DNA of 64,000 nt from an uncultured Bacteroidales bacterium (GTDB taxonomy: Bacteria; Bacteroidota; Bacteroidia; Bacteroidales; Bacteroidaceae): positions 1-64,000 of the forward strand of contig CADCIP010000015.1 of NCBI GenBank assembly GCA_902801485.1, in the 5' to 3' direction. The notes under the pieces were generated by a model. It made no database searches and was not told the origin of the DNA. It saw nothing but the letters and a program-made list of their open reading frames with translations. Shown one piece after another: positions 44,144-53,217 of this stretch (the first letter of the stretch is position 1; the number at the start of each line of letters is the position of its first letter). A program made the translations under genes and the position numbers.

Positions 44144-44620
44144 TTATTCCCGAAGTGTCAATAAGATATATAAAAAGCACGAGCATCTTTTCATCACGAA
44201 AAAATGCCCGCCAGACTAATCTTTAATCTCTCAAATCTTTTTTACCTAAAACTAACTAAACGAAATATCTTTGCTTATAGCTTTTCTATATTAAAACAAG
44301 TTCGCGCCATCACGGAGCTTACTTTTTTTCGGTATGCAAAGTTAATATATTTCTTTTTGTCACAATACTTAGCGACTGACAGATTGTAAATTTTTCCGAT
44401 TTTCTTGATTTATGTCAATTATAGACAAGGGTATTATACTACAAATAGGTGATTCTTCTCTTGATTAATTGAAAAAAAATATTTTTGGGAATACGTCTAT
44501 TATGAACCTACACTCTAACAAATGACAAAGCTTTTTTTTGTTTATGCTTTACTTATTCGTAATTTTGAGACTTCATCTCTAAGATACTCTCATTCGGGAG
44601 TAAAATAAATGTTTATTTAT
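44144..44620. other. AT-rich intergenic region with facing promoter boxes
   Basis: There is no convincing gene in these 480 bases. A plus-strand box TATCTTTG (44266-44273), a minus-strand box TAACTTTG (44344-44337) and a plus-strand box TAATTTTG (44559-44566) are present. The first two face each other across 63 bases. The last would give leuS a second, upstream promoter. Short frames here have no recognisable product. Confidence 0.45.
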
Positions 44621-44651
44621 TTTGTATTCCGCTCACTTCGTTGTATCTTTG
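44621..44651 (+). promoter_or_regulatory. promoter of leuS
   Basis: TTTG (44621-44624), exactly 19 bases of spacer and TATCTTTG (44644-44651) give a full match to the Bacteroidetes promoter. The leader to the ATG at 44684 is about 26 bases. An in-frame ATG at 44609 lies upstream of the promoter and is excluded. Confidence 0.75.
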
Positions 44652-44683
44652 TCCCCCGAAATAAGAAATACACCTATTATAAT

Positions 44684-47600
44684 ATGGCAAAAGAATATAA
44701 TTTCAAGGAAATAGAGCAGAAATGGCACCAGAACTGGGTGGCCAACAAGACGTACAAAGTGGTAGAGGATGAGAGCCGCAAGAAGTTCTATGTGCTGAAC
44801 ATGTTCCCTTATCCCAGTGGTGCAGGATTGCACGTTGGTCACCCATTAGGCTACATCGCCAGTGATATATATGCTCGCTACAAGCGTTTGCAGGGCTATA
44901 ATGTACTGAACCCTATGGGCTATGATGCTTACGGCCTGCCGGCAGAACAATATGCTATCAAGACAGGACAACACCCAGAGAAGACTACATTCCAAAACAT
45001 TGACCGCTACCGCGAGCAGTTGGATAAAATAGGTTTCAGCTTTGACTGGGACCGCGAGGTACGTACCTGTACCCCCGATTACTATAAATGGACACAGTGG
45101 GCCTTCCAAAAGATGTTTAAAAGCTTCTATGGACTTACTCCCGCCCCCTCTTCCGTGGGCGAGGGGAACCAACAGCCCAAGGCGCGACCTATTGAGGAAC
45201 TGATAGCTTACTTTGAGAGGTTTGGCACAGAAGGGTTGGATGCCTATAATGTTGCTCAAGGGGAAGAGCTGAGTTTTTCGGCTGACGAGTGGAACAGCTG
45301 GGATGAGAAGAAGCAGAGTGATGTGCTGATGAACTATCGTCTGGCTTTCATGGGCGAGACAATGGTAAACTGGTGTCCTGCTCTGGGTACTGTATTGGCC
45401 AACGATGAAGTGGTAAACGGAGTTAGCGAGCGTGGCGGTTACCCTGTAGAACAGAAAAAGATGCGCCAGTGGTGTCTGCGTGTAAGTGCATACAGCCAGC
45501 GTCTGCTAGACGGTTTGGAGACCATTCAGTGGAGCGAAAGTATCAAGGAAACCCAGAAGAACTGGATTGGTCGCTCTGAGGGTACCGAGGTAGAGATAAA
45601 AGTCAGCCTCACCCCAACCCTCTCCCAAGGAGAGGAAGATTCTGTCACCCCTCCATTGGAGGGGAAGGGGGAGGCTGGAGATTTGTCTTTTACCATCTTT
45701 ACTACACGTGCCGATACGATGTTTGGTGTAACGTTCTTTGTCTTGGCTCCGGAGAGCGAGTTGGTGGATAAGGTAACTACAGCCGAGCAGCGTGCTGCCG
45801 TTGACGAATACATCAAGTATGTTAAGAGCCGTACGGAGCGTGAACGTATGATTGACCATACTGTAACGGGTGTCTTCTCCGGTGCTTATGGTATCAACCC
45901 TATTACAGGCGACAAATGTCCTATCTATGTGGCAGAATATGTATTAGCCGGTTACGGAACGGGTGCCATTATGGCGGTGCCTGCTCACGACAGCCGCGAC
46001 TATGCTTTTGCCAAGCACTTTAACCTTCCCATTATTCCCCTGGTAGAAGGTGCCGATGTTAGCGAAGAAAGTTATGATGCCAAGGAAGGTATTGTGATGA
46101 ATTCTCCCGTCAGCGAGGATAAGAGTGTTGCTTACGATGGTGAACGCCTCATCTTGAACGGTAAGACCATCAAGGAGGCTATTGCAGAGACCAAGCGTTT
46201 TGTAAAGGCACATAAACTGGGTCGTGTAAAAGTGAACTATCGTCTGCGCGACGCTATCTTCAGTCGTCAGCGCTACTGGGGCGAGCCATTCCCCGTATAT
46301 TACAAGAATGGAATCCCACAAATGATTCCCGAAGAGTGTCTGCCCATAGAACTGCCTCAGGTGGATAAGTTCCTGCCCACCGAAACGGGTGAGCCTCCAT
46401 TGGGAAATGCCACCAAATGGGCTTGGGACACCAAGACAAATACTATTGTCGATTGTTCCGCAATCGACGGACAAACAGTCTTCCCAATCGAACTCTATAC
46501 GATGCCAGGTTTCGCAGGCTCCAGCGCTTACTATCTGCGCTATATGGATCCTCACGACGATAAAGCTTTAGTAAGCGAAAAGGCAGCTTCTTACTGGCAA
46601 AATGTTGATCTTTACGTGGGTGGTAGTGAGCATGCTACGGGTCACCTGATTTACAGCCGTTTCTGGAACAAGTTCCTCTTTGACCTTGGCGTAAGCAAGA
46701 AAGACGAGCCTTTCCAGAAGCTCATTAACCAAGGTATGATTCAGGGATGGTCCAGCTTCGTTTACCGTATGCGCGGTACCAAGATGTTTATTAGTTTCGA
46801 CCTTTTGGAGGAGCGCTACGATGATGCCAGAAAGAAGAGTTCTTATTATTACCAAGGCACAGAATGTGACCCCGTATATGCAGACATTAGTATGGTTAGT
46901 GGCAATGTGCTGAACGTGGAAAAGATTCGCGAGTGGACACCAGAGTTCCGCGAGGCAGAGTTTATCCTGAACCAGAACGGACAGTATATTGTCAGCCAGG
47001 CTATCGAGAAGATGTCTAAGTCGAAGTACAATGTAGTGAACCCCGATGATATCTGCGAGAACTACGGTGCCGACACATTGCGTCTGTACGAGATGTTCCT
47101 GGGTCCCATTGAGCAGTCTAAGCCTTGGGATGTGGCGGGTATTGACGGTTGTTTCCGTTTCCTGAAGAAATTCTGGAGCCTATATTGGGACAAGGACGGC
47201 AACTTGGTAGCAGATGATTCTGAAGCTACAGCCGACAATATGAAGACATTACACAAGCTTATCAAAAAGGTAACTGCCGACATAGAGGAGTTCTCTTATA
47301 ACACCAGCATCTCTGCCTTCATGGTTGCAGTGAACGAATTGTCAAGCCAGAAGTGCCGTAGCAAACAGGTATTGTCTGTACTGCCTGTACTGATAGCTCC
47401 CTTTGCACCTCATATTGCAGAAGAATTGTGGGAAGCTTTAGGCAATAATACCAGCGTTTGTGATGCCCAGTGGCCTTCATTCGATGAGAAATATTTGGTG
47501 GAGAGCAGCGTAAAACTGGGTGTTCAGTTCAACGGTAAGGTGCGCTTTGCCATGGACTTCCCTGCTGATGCAACACCAGATCAGATGGTACAGATGGCAA

Positions 47601-47704
47601 CCTCAGCTCCTGAAGCTCAGAAGCACTTGGATGGCATGCAAATTGTAAAAACCATTGCCATTCCTGGCAGAATTGTAAATATTGTAGTAAAACCTCAGGC
47701 TTAA
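44684..47704 (+). CDS. leuS: leucyl-tRNA synthetase with two palindromic-repeat insertions
   Basis: The 1006-residue class I synthetase has HVGH ([12 protein letters not shown]), the editing domain (about 290-430 and on; [34 protein letters not shown]), the catalytic KMSKS ([16 protein letters not shown]) and a C-terminal anticodon-binding part. Two stretches look foreign: residues 151-162 ([12 protein letters not shown], before QQPKARP) and 308-333 ([20 protein letters not shown]...). Both are made of GC-rich palindromic DNA and fall where relatives, as I recall them, read straight through. The reading frame is kept, so the enzyme should work. It heads the leuS-yitT-yitT-rdgB-porZ operon. 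Confidence 0.95.
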   Translation: MAKEYNFKEIEQKWHQNWVANKTYKVVEDESRKKFYVLNMFPYPSGAGLHVGHPLGYIASDIYARYKRLQGYNVLNPMGYDAYGLPAEQYAIKTGQHPEKTTFQNIDRYREQLDKIGFSFDWDREVRTCTPDYYKWTQWAFQKMFKSFYGLTPAPSSVGEGNQQPKARPIEELIAYFERFGTEGLDAYNVAQGEELSFSADEWNSWDEKKQSDVLMNYRLAFMGETMVNWCPALGTVLANDEVVNGVSERGGYPVEQKKMRQWCLRVSAYSQRLLDGLETIQWSESIKETQKNWIGRSEGTEVEIKVSLTPTLSQGEEDSVTPPLEGKGEAGDLSFTIFTTRADTMFGVTFFVLAPESELVDKVTTAEQRAAVDEYIKYVKSRTERERMIDHTVTGVFSGAYGINPITGDKCPIYVAEYVLAGYGTGAIMAVPAHDSRDYAFAKHFNLPIIPLVEGADVSEESYDAKEGIVMNSPVSEDKSVAYDGERLILNGKTIKEAIAETKRFVKAHKLGRVKVNYRLRDAIFSRQRYWGEPFPVYYKNGIPQMIPEECLPIELPQVDKFLPTETGEPPLGNATKWAWDTKTNTIVDCSAIDGQTVFPIELYTMPGFAGSSAYYLRYMDPHDDKALVSEKAASYWQNVDLYVGGSEHATGHLIYSRFWNKFLFDLGVSKKDEPFQKLINQGMIQGWSSFVYRMRGTKMFISFDLLEERYDDARKKSSYYYQGTECDPVYADISMVSGNVLNVEKIREWTPEFREAEFILNQNGQYIVSQAIEKMSKSKYNVVNPDDICENYGADTLRLYEMFLGPIEQSKPWDVAGIDGCFRFLKKFWSLYWDKDGNLVADDSEATADNMKTLHKLIKKVTADIEEFSYNTSISAFMVAVNELSSQKCRSKQVLSVLPVLIAPFAPHIAEELWEALGNNTSVCDAQWPSFDEKYLVESSVKLGVQFNGKVRFAMDFPADATPDQMVQMATSAPEAQKHLDGMQIVKTIAIPGRIVNIVVKPQA
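45134..45169 (+). repeat. palindromic repeat inserted in leuS (first copy)
   Basis: This 36-base in-frame segment codes [12 protein letters not shown]. It contains CCCCTC (45145-45150) and GAGGGG (45161-45166) as an inverted pair, and a second pair GCCC/GGGC. It belongs to the same family as 45604-45677. Confidence 0.6.
45604..45677 (+). repeat. three-arm palindromic repeat inserted in leuS (second copy)
   Basis: Outer arms CAGCCTC (45604-45610) and GAGGCTG (45671-45677) enclose two perfect hairpins: CCTCTCCCAAGGAGAGG (45619-45635) and CCCCTCCATTGGAGGGG (45648-45664). The whole can fold as a three-way junction. It codes about 25 residues within the editing domain without breaking the frame. 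Confidence 0.75.
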
Positions 47705-47715
47705 AAAATCTCGCT

Positions 47716-48609
47716 ATGCCGAAGGTGAACTATCATAGGATATGGGAGTTTGTTAAGGACTTCCTTGCCATTAATTTTGGAATGGCTGTCTACGCTTTGG
47801 GGTGGGCCGCCTTCCTTTTGCCCTACCATATTACTACGGGTGGTATGACGGGTATGTTCGCCATTGTTTATTATCTGACAAAATTCCCTATAGCAGCAGC
47901 TGTTCTTATCTCTAACGCTATCTTACTCCTTATTGCCTTTAAGCCTTTGGGGTGGAAGTTTGTAGGTAATTCAGCATATGCAGCTGTGGCCCTATCCTTC
48001 TTTTTGGAAATGGGTCAGCAGATGATGACAGACGATGCTGGCAATCTGATACAGATTCTGGGAGAAGGGCAGGACTCTATGGCTTGTGTGTTGGGAGCTA
48101 TTTTTAACGGCCTTGGCCTTGGTATAGTTTTCTTGTCTGGCGGAAGTACAGGTGGATGGGATATCATAGCAGCATTGGTAAACAAGTACAAAAACATCTC
48201 TTTTGGCCGTGCCCTGCTGTATCTTGATTTCCTGGTGATTGGTTCTTGTTGGCCTATTTTCCATGACTGGCGTATGGTAGTATTTGGCTATGTTACACTG
48301 GCCGTTTACACCTATGTACTGGACATGCTTATCAACAGTGCCCGACAGGATGTTCAGTTTATTATCTTTACGCACAAGCCGGAAGAGATCAGCCAGCGCA
48401 TCATTACAGAAACTTGCCATAGTGTAACATCTATGAATGGAGAAGGTTTTTATAGCCATCAAGATATTAAAGTCCTTATTACCATAGTCCATAAGCGTGA
48501 ATCGGTACAGATTTTGAGAATGATTCAAGAAACAGACCCTGCCGCTTTTGTTTCGCAGAGCAGAGCAGAGGGCGTGTATGGTAACGGATTTAAAGCAATT
48601 AAAGCATGA
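47716..48609 (+). CDS. YitT family membrane protein (first copy)
   Basis: The 297-residue protein has about five membrane helices in the DUF161 (YitT_membrane) region (about 15-200; AVYALGWAAFLLPYHITTGG, LGIVFLSGGSTGGWDIIAAL). A cytosolic DUF2179 domain ends it (about 225-290; GFYSHQDIKVLITIVHKRES, DPAAFVSQSRAEGVYGNGF). The substrate of this family is unknown. It starts 11 bases after the leuS stop and overlaps the second copy by 4 bases (ATGA). Confidence 0.85.
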   Translation: MPKVNYHRIWEFVKDFLAINFGMAVYALGWAAFLLPYHITTGGMTGMFAIVYYLTKFPIAAAVLISNAILLLIAFKPLGWKFVGNSAYAAVALSFFLEMGQQMMTDDAGNLIQILGEGQDSMACVLGAIFNGLGLGIVFLSGGSTGGWDIIAALVNKYKNISFGRALLYLDFLVIGSCWPIFHDWRMVVFGYVTLAVYTYVLDMLINSARQDVQFIIFTHKPEEISQRIITETCHSVTSMNGEGFYSHQDIKVLITIVHKRESVQILRMIQETDPAAFVSQSRAEGVYGNGFKAIKA

Positions 48610-49511
48610 CACTGAAACCTACAAAAGCAGAAATCTGGCAGATTACCAAAAACTACTTGCTCATGATGCTGGGTATTGTTATTTATGTAATGAGTTACGT
48701 ATATTTCCTGCTACCGTATCAGCTCATCAGCGGAGGTATGAATGGTATAGCAACGCTTATTTACTACAGCGTAGGCCTTCATCCCGGTACAACATATCTG
48801 GTTATGAATGTCTTCCTGATTCTGCTGGGAGCCAAGATAATGGGCTGGAAGTACAGTGTAAAAACGGTTATCGCTATTCTTGTCATATCTTTTTTGATAG
48901 ATATATTCCAGCAAGGCATTACCACTATTGATGCACAAGGACATGAAAGCTTGTTGCACATTGTAGGTGACCAGAAGTTTATGGCCTGCGTGATAGGTGC
49001 TTTAATGGAGGGCTTGGGATTGGCCCTTGTATTCCTTTCTGGCGGAAGCACAGGAGGTATTGACATCATTGCCAGCAGTATCAATAAGTATTGGAACATC
49101 TCGCTGGGGCGATTGATGTTCTGCATAGACCTTGCCATCATTGGCAGCAGTTACCTTATCTTTCGCAATCTGGAGACAATGGTGGTGGGTTATCTGACCA
49201 TGGTTATGTCTATGTTCTTTTTGGATTACGTCACCAATGGTCTCCGACAGAGTGTACAATTCATTATTGTTAGCGATAAGTACGAAGAGATTGCCAAACA
49301 GGTGAATCAGAAGATGGAGCGCGGCGTAACCGTCCTCTATGGAGAGGGATTCTATAGCAAGGAGAAACGTCAGGTGCTGCTCATCTTGGCAAAGAAATAT
49401 GAGAGCCGATCACTCTTTGCACTCATCAGACAGATAGACCCACGTGCCTTTGTGTCCATGGGCAATGTAGAGGGCGTATTTGGTGAAGGATTTGATAAGA
49501 TTAAGAGATGA
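48606..49511 (+). CDS. YitT family membrane protein (second copy)
   Basis: The 301-residue protein has the same layout as the previous gene: membrane part about 15-200 with YFLLPYQLISGGMNGIATLI and LALVFLSGGSTGGIDIIASS, and DUF2179 about 225-300 with GEGFYSKEKRQVLLILAKKY and DPRAFVSMGNVEGVFGEGF. The two tandem paralogues have diverged clearly and may form a heteromeric transporter. It overlaps the genes on both sides by 4 bases. Confidence 0.85.
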   Translation: MTLKPTKAEIWQITKNYLLMMLGIVIYVMSYVYFLLPYQLISGGMNGIATLIYYSVGLHPGTTYLVMNVFLILLGAKIMGWKYSVKTVIAILVISFLIDIFQQGITTIDAQGHESLLHIVGDQKFMACVIGALMEGLGLALVFLSGGSTGGIDIIASSINKYWNISLGRLMFCIDLAIIGSSYLIFRNLETMVVGYLTMVMSMFFLDYVTNGLRQSVQFIIVSDKYEEIAKQVNQKMERGVTVLYGEGFYSKEKRQVLLILAKKYESRSLFALIRQIDPRAFVSMGNVEGVFGEGFDKIKR

Positions 49512-50104
49512 GAGAAATAATAATGGCTACCAACAATGCCCATAAGTTGGAAGAAGTGAGACAGATATTGGGCAACAAGTTTTTGGTCAAAGGATTGGCA
49601 GAAATAGGGTGTCACGAAGACATTCCAGAGTCAGCAGATACCTTAGAGGGTAATGCTCTGCAGAAAGTACGTTATGTTCATGACCATTATGGTGTGGATT
49701 GCTTTGCTGATGATACAGGTTTGGAAGTTACAGCACTAGAAGGTGCTCCTGGTGTATTTACGGCACGCTTTGGTGCAATGAACGGTTATGGTGAGAGCCA
49801 CGATGCAGATGCCAATATCCAATGTCTGTTAGACAAGATGGAAGAAGCAGAGGACCGCACGGCCCGATTCCGCACTGTTGTTGCCTTGGTACAGAACGGA
49901 GAGGAACACCTTTTTGAAGGTATTGTTGAAGGAAAGATTCTAACGCAGAAAGTCGGAGAGGGAGGATTTGGTTACGATCCTGTCTTTGCTCCCTCAGAAG
50001 GCAAAGGATTGGCATTTGCCCAGATGTCGGCTGAAAACAAGAATGCAATCAGCCACAGGGGAAGAGCTATTTCTAAACTGGTTGAATTTTTGAAAAGTAA
50101 TTAA
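49508..50104 (+). CDS. rdgB: non-canonical purine NTP pyrophosphatase (RdgB/HAM1)
   Basis: The 198-residue protein has IIMATNNAHKLEEVRQIL, DCFADDTGLEVTALEGAPGV (the metal-binding DDTGL), YSARFG-like FTARFGAMNGYGESHDADAN, GGFGYDPVFAPSEGKGLAFA and SHRGRAI. It hydrolyses dITP, XTP and related nucleotides and keeps them out of DNA. It overlaps yitT by 4 bases and is followed by porZ after 21 bases. Confidence 0.93.
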   Translation: MREIIMATNNAHKLEEVRQILGNKFLVKGLAEIGCHEDIPESADTLEGNALQKVRYVHDHYGVDCFADDTGLEVTALEGAPGVFTARFGAMNGYGESHDADANIQCLLDKMEEAEDRTARFRTVVALVQNGEEHLFEGIVEGKILTQKVGEGGFGYDPVFAPSEGKGLAFAQMSAENKNAISHRGRAISKLVEFLKSN

Positions 50105-50125
50105 TTATAAAAGCATTGCATATAT

Positions 50126-52438
50126 ATGAAAAAGTCATCATTCCTGATTGTAGTATTATCCCTTTTTGTTTGCATCAGTATGCAAGCCGCTCAAATCGGT
50201 TCGTGGAAGGTTTACCCCAGTTACCATAATGCCCAAAAGAGTGTGGCAATGGGAAAAATCATCTATACAGTAGCAAATGGTGACCTTTTTTCATATAATA
50301 CAGAAGATACAGAAGTTAGGACTTATGATAATTTGGGTGTTCTTAACGATGTGGACATAGTGGACATAGGTTATAGTCAGGAGGCCAAAAAGATTATTCT
50401 GATTTATTCCAATAGCAACATCGACTTACTGGATGCCAATGATAACGTTCAGAACCTCTCGGCCCTAAAGGACAAGTCTCTCTTCGGAAAAGAAATCAGC
50501 GGTATGTGTATCTATGGCTCTATGGCTTATCTTTCAACAGGATTCGGCTTTGTAGAAATAGATATGAAGGAAGGAGTATTCCGGAATACATACCGTTTAG
50601 GATTACAAACCAAGAGTGTTGCCGTTAACGCAGATAACATCTATCTTGCTACCACTACAGGTCTGTTCAGATGTCCCAAGACAGAGAATATGCAAGATAT
50701 AGCAAACTGGAAGAAGCATCATGGTTTCATGGACTGGAGCCGATTACTGTTTCACGGAGACCAATTGGTGGGCGTTCGTCTTGACACACTCTACCAGATT
50801 GACCCTCAACGTGCTTATACTATTGAAAAGGTATGCAAGGACAAAAGTACTGTTGGCTTCCTGTGCGAAACGAACGACCAACTTTTCTGGGGAAAAGCTG
50901 ACACCATCCGATACGCATCAACATTGCCAGGTTACACCATTATCAAGGAGGATAATACTTGGAACGATGTAACCTATCTGGGCGGCACATACTGGGTCTC
51001 CGACCAGTACAAGGGCCTTCAGGGTTATAAGATAGATGATAAGCAACTGCAGGTAACAGTTCCCTCAATCATCCCCAACAGCCCTGTTCGTAACCTGTCC
51101 TATAGGTTACAATGGGCAGAGAACCGCCTGTTGGTCGCTGGAGGTATTAATACATATTTGGGTTATTATAATAAACCTACATCTATGTATTTCGAGGATA
51201 ATCTGTGGACAAACTTCGAGGAAATGTCGGAAATTCCAGAACAATACAGCAAAATTAATCTGGCCAACACAACAGATTTAGTACAAGACCCTTCCGATCC
51301 TTCCCATCACTTTGCCTCTCTACACCGAAACGGCCTTTTTGAGTACAAAAACGGTAAATTTGTTAAACTTTACAATAGCGATAACAGTCCCATACAAAGC
51401 ATTATGCCCATGAGTAAATACTACATGAACTATGTTTCCTGCGCAGGACTGAAATATGATATGGATGGAAATCTGTGGATGTTGAATTCAGGAACAGACA
51501 CTATTGTTCGTGTAATGAGGCCAAACGGCAAATGGGAAGCATTATATTACGAGCCTATCTCTCATGCTTCACTCTGCGACAATATCCTCCTGCACAGCAG
51601 CGGGATGGTATTTGTAACCAGCAGACGACTAGACAAGAAGGGGATATGCTGTATTGATACAAAAGGAACGTTAGGTAACAACAAAGATGACAAGTGTATC
51701 TTGCATCAGGAAATTGTGAATCAGGATGAAACTGTTTATAATCCCGATGAATTCTACGGAATCTGTGAGGATTTGGACGGAAGAGTTTGGATTGGTACAA
51801 TATTAGGTTTGTTTGTAATTGATGACCCGACCACCGTTTTCGACAAGAATTTCCGTTTTACACAGGTTAAAGTAAACCGTAACGACGGAAGCAGCCTGGC
51901 CGATTATCTGTTGAGCGGTTTGCCTGTGACATGCATTACCGTTGACGGTGCCAACAGGAAGTGGGTTGGAACACTGAATAATGGTGTTTTTCTGGTTTCT
52001 GCCGATGGTCAGGAAACAATTCACCATTTTACAACGGCAGATTCTCCTCTCCTCAGTGACGCTATTCAAGACATCGCAGTTAATCCTATAACCGGTGAGG
52101 TTGCCATTGGAACAGAAAAAGGTCTGTGTAGCTATATGAGCGATGCTATAGAGGCTTCAGAAGATTTGGTAAAGGAGGATATATTGGTATATCCGAATCC
52201 TGTTAAATCAGATTATACCGGTCCTATAGCCATAAAAGGTTTGACAATAGATGCAGAGGTTAAGATTCTAAGCTCCAGCGGACAGTTGGTTTGGAGCGGA
52301 GTCTCTGCAGGCGGACTTGTTACTTGGAATGGATGCAACATGTTGGGTAAGCGTGTGGCTTCTGGCATCTATCATGTGGTAGCAAACGACAATGCGGGCA
52401 ACAAAGCTATAGTCACCCGCATCGTTATCATCAAATAA
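50126..52438 (+). CDS. porZ: type IX secretion system protein PorZ
   Basis: The 770-residue protein has a signal peptide (ISMQA|AQ). Two beta-propeller parts follow, built of sensor-like WD-type blades (about 25-340 and 345-660; AQIGSWKVYPSYHNAQKSVA, GICEDLDGRVWIGTILGLFV, NRKWVGTLNNGVFLVSADG). The C-terminal beta-sandwich sorting domain (about 690-770) contains VYPNPVKSDYTGPIAIKG and GKRVASGIYHVV. This matches PorZ, part of the surface attachment complex with PorU that anchors type IX cargo. It is the last gene of the leuS operon. Confidence 0.8.
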   Translation: MKKSSFLIVVLSLFVCISMQAAQIGSWKVYPSYHNAQKSVAMGKIIYTVANGDLFSYNTEDTEVRTYDNLGVLNDVDIVDIGYSQEAKKIILIYSNSNIDLLDANDNVQNLSALKDKSLFGKEISGMCIYGSMAYLSTGFGFVEIDMKEGVFRNTYRLGLQTKSVAVNADNIYLATTTGLFRCPKTENMQDIANWKKHHGFMDWSRLLFHGDQLVGVRLDTLYQIDPQRAYTIEKVCKDKSTVGFLCETNDQLFWGKADTIRYASTLPGYTIIKEDNTWNDVTYLGGTYWVSDQYKGLQGYKIDDKQLQVTVPSIIPNSPVRNLSYRLQWAENRLLVAGGINTYLGYYNKPTSMYFEDNLWTNFEEMSEIPEQYSKINLANTTDLVQDPSDPSHHFASLHRNGLFEYKNGKFVKLYNSDNSPIQSIMPMSKYYMNYVSCAGLKYDMDGNLWMLNSGTDTIVRVMRPNGKWEALYYEPISHASLCDNILLHSSGMVFVTSRRLDKKGICCIDTKGTLGNNKDDKCILHQEIVNQDETVYNPDEFYGICEDLDGRVWIGTILGLFVIDDPTTVFDKNFRFTQVKVNRNDGSSLADYLLSGLPVTCITVDGANRKWVGTLNNGVFLVSADGQETIHHFTTADSPLLSDAIQDIAVNPITGEVAIGTEKGLCSYMSDAIEASEDLVKEDILVYPNPVKSDYTGPIAIKGLTIDAEVKILSSSGQLVWSGVSAGGLVTWNGCNMLGKRVASGIYHVVANDNAGNKAIVTRIVIIK

Positions 52439-52444
52439 TGTATC

Positions 52445-53176
52445 TTAGAATCGGTAGCCTACGGTTATACTGAAATTGAAATTCTTAACCTTGGGCAGTG
52501 TTATGCCCGTCTGATCGTGGACAGCATCACGCAGACTGGTTCTATAGATATCAGCCAACCCCCAGTCACATCCAATCATCAGATTGTAATGTTGCTCGTA
52601 TTCGGCACCAATACGGAAACTAATACCTGCATCCCAGCGTTGAAAAGTTTCTTTGGGATAATCATAGTTCTTGAAAGCTGCATATGTGTTTTCATCCTCG
52701 AAATCTCTAACAGCAGTACCGTCACCATCTACGTTCATCATGTGCTTACCGCCTACACCAACAGCAAAGTAGGGACCCAACTCTCCGTAGAAGCCCAGGG
52801 TTTCCATAACGTTGTAACGAAAACCAATGCGAACAGGAACTTCAAAGTAGTGAAGGGCATACTTAGCAGAAACACTGTAGTCATCGGTACCTATTATGGT
52901 AAATAAGTCAGTACACTTACCACCCTTCATGGTCCAATCTATTCCTGCTGTAAGGTAAGTACCATGAGCCTTGGGGAGCATGTAATCCGCCCTTATTCCC
53001 ATTGTTGCACCAACTTTATTCCCATCATAAGCCATATGATTCTGAAGCTTGGAAACATTCATTCCGAAGATTCCCATGAAACTCAAACCAGCTTCTGGCT
53101 CATTGTCAAACTCAAATGCCATAGCATTGCCTGTGCAAAGTGCTAAAGCAAGGATAAAACTAAAAATCTTCTTCAT
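52445..53176 (-). CDS. outer-membrane beta-barrel protein
   Basis: The 243-residue protein has a signal peptide (cut near AMA|FEF) and alternating beta strands: GLSFMGIFGMNVSKLQNH, ATMGIRADYMLPKAHGTYLT, HYFEVPVRIGFRYNVMETLG and the end NFNFSITVGYRF. This is an eight-strand-type barrel (PF13568-like) of unknown function. It faces porZ tail-to-tail with a 6-base gap and shares the strand with dacB. Confidence 0.75.
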   Translation of the reverse strand: MKKIFSFILALALCTGNAMAFEFDNEPEAGLSFMGIFGMNVSKLQNHMAYDGNKVGATMGIRADYMLPKAHGTYLTAGIDWTMKGGKCTDLFTIIGTDDYSVSAKYALHYFEVPVRIGFRYNVMETLGFYGELGPYFAVGVGGKHMMNVDGDGTAVRDFEDENTYAAFKNYDYPKETFQRWDAGISFRIGAEYEQHYNLMIGCDWGLADIYRTSLRDAVHDQTGITLPKVKNFNFSITVGYRF

Positions 53177-53217
53177 ATTAAAACGGATTTAATATTAATA
53201 ATGTTAAATAGAATAAT

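Noticed and set aside
44204-44389. Possible 61-residue gene starting MPARLIFNLSN
   Set aside because: It is made of phenylalanine, leucine and isoleucine codons typical of AT-rich non-coding DNA and contains two promoter-like boxes.
44609-44683. Upstream extension of leuS from an ATG at 44609
   Set aside because: A full TTTG-N19-TATCTTTG promoter lies at 44621-44651, inside the extension, and synthetases of this family begin like MAKEYNF.
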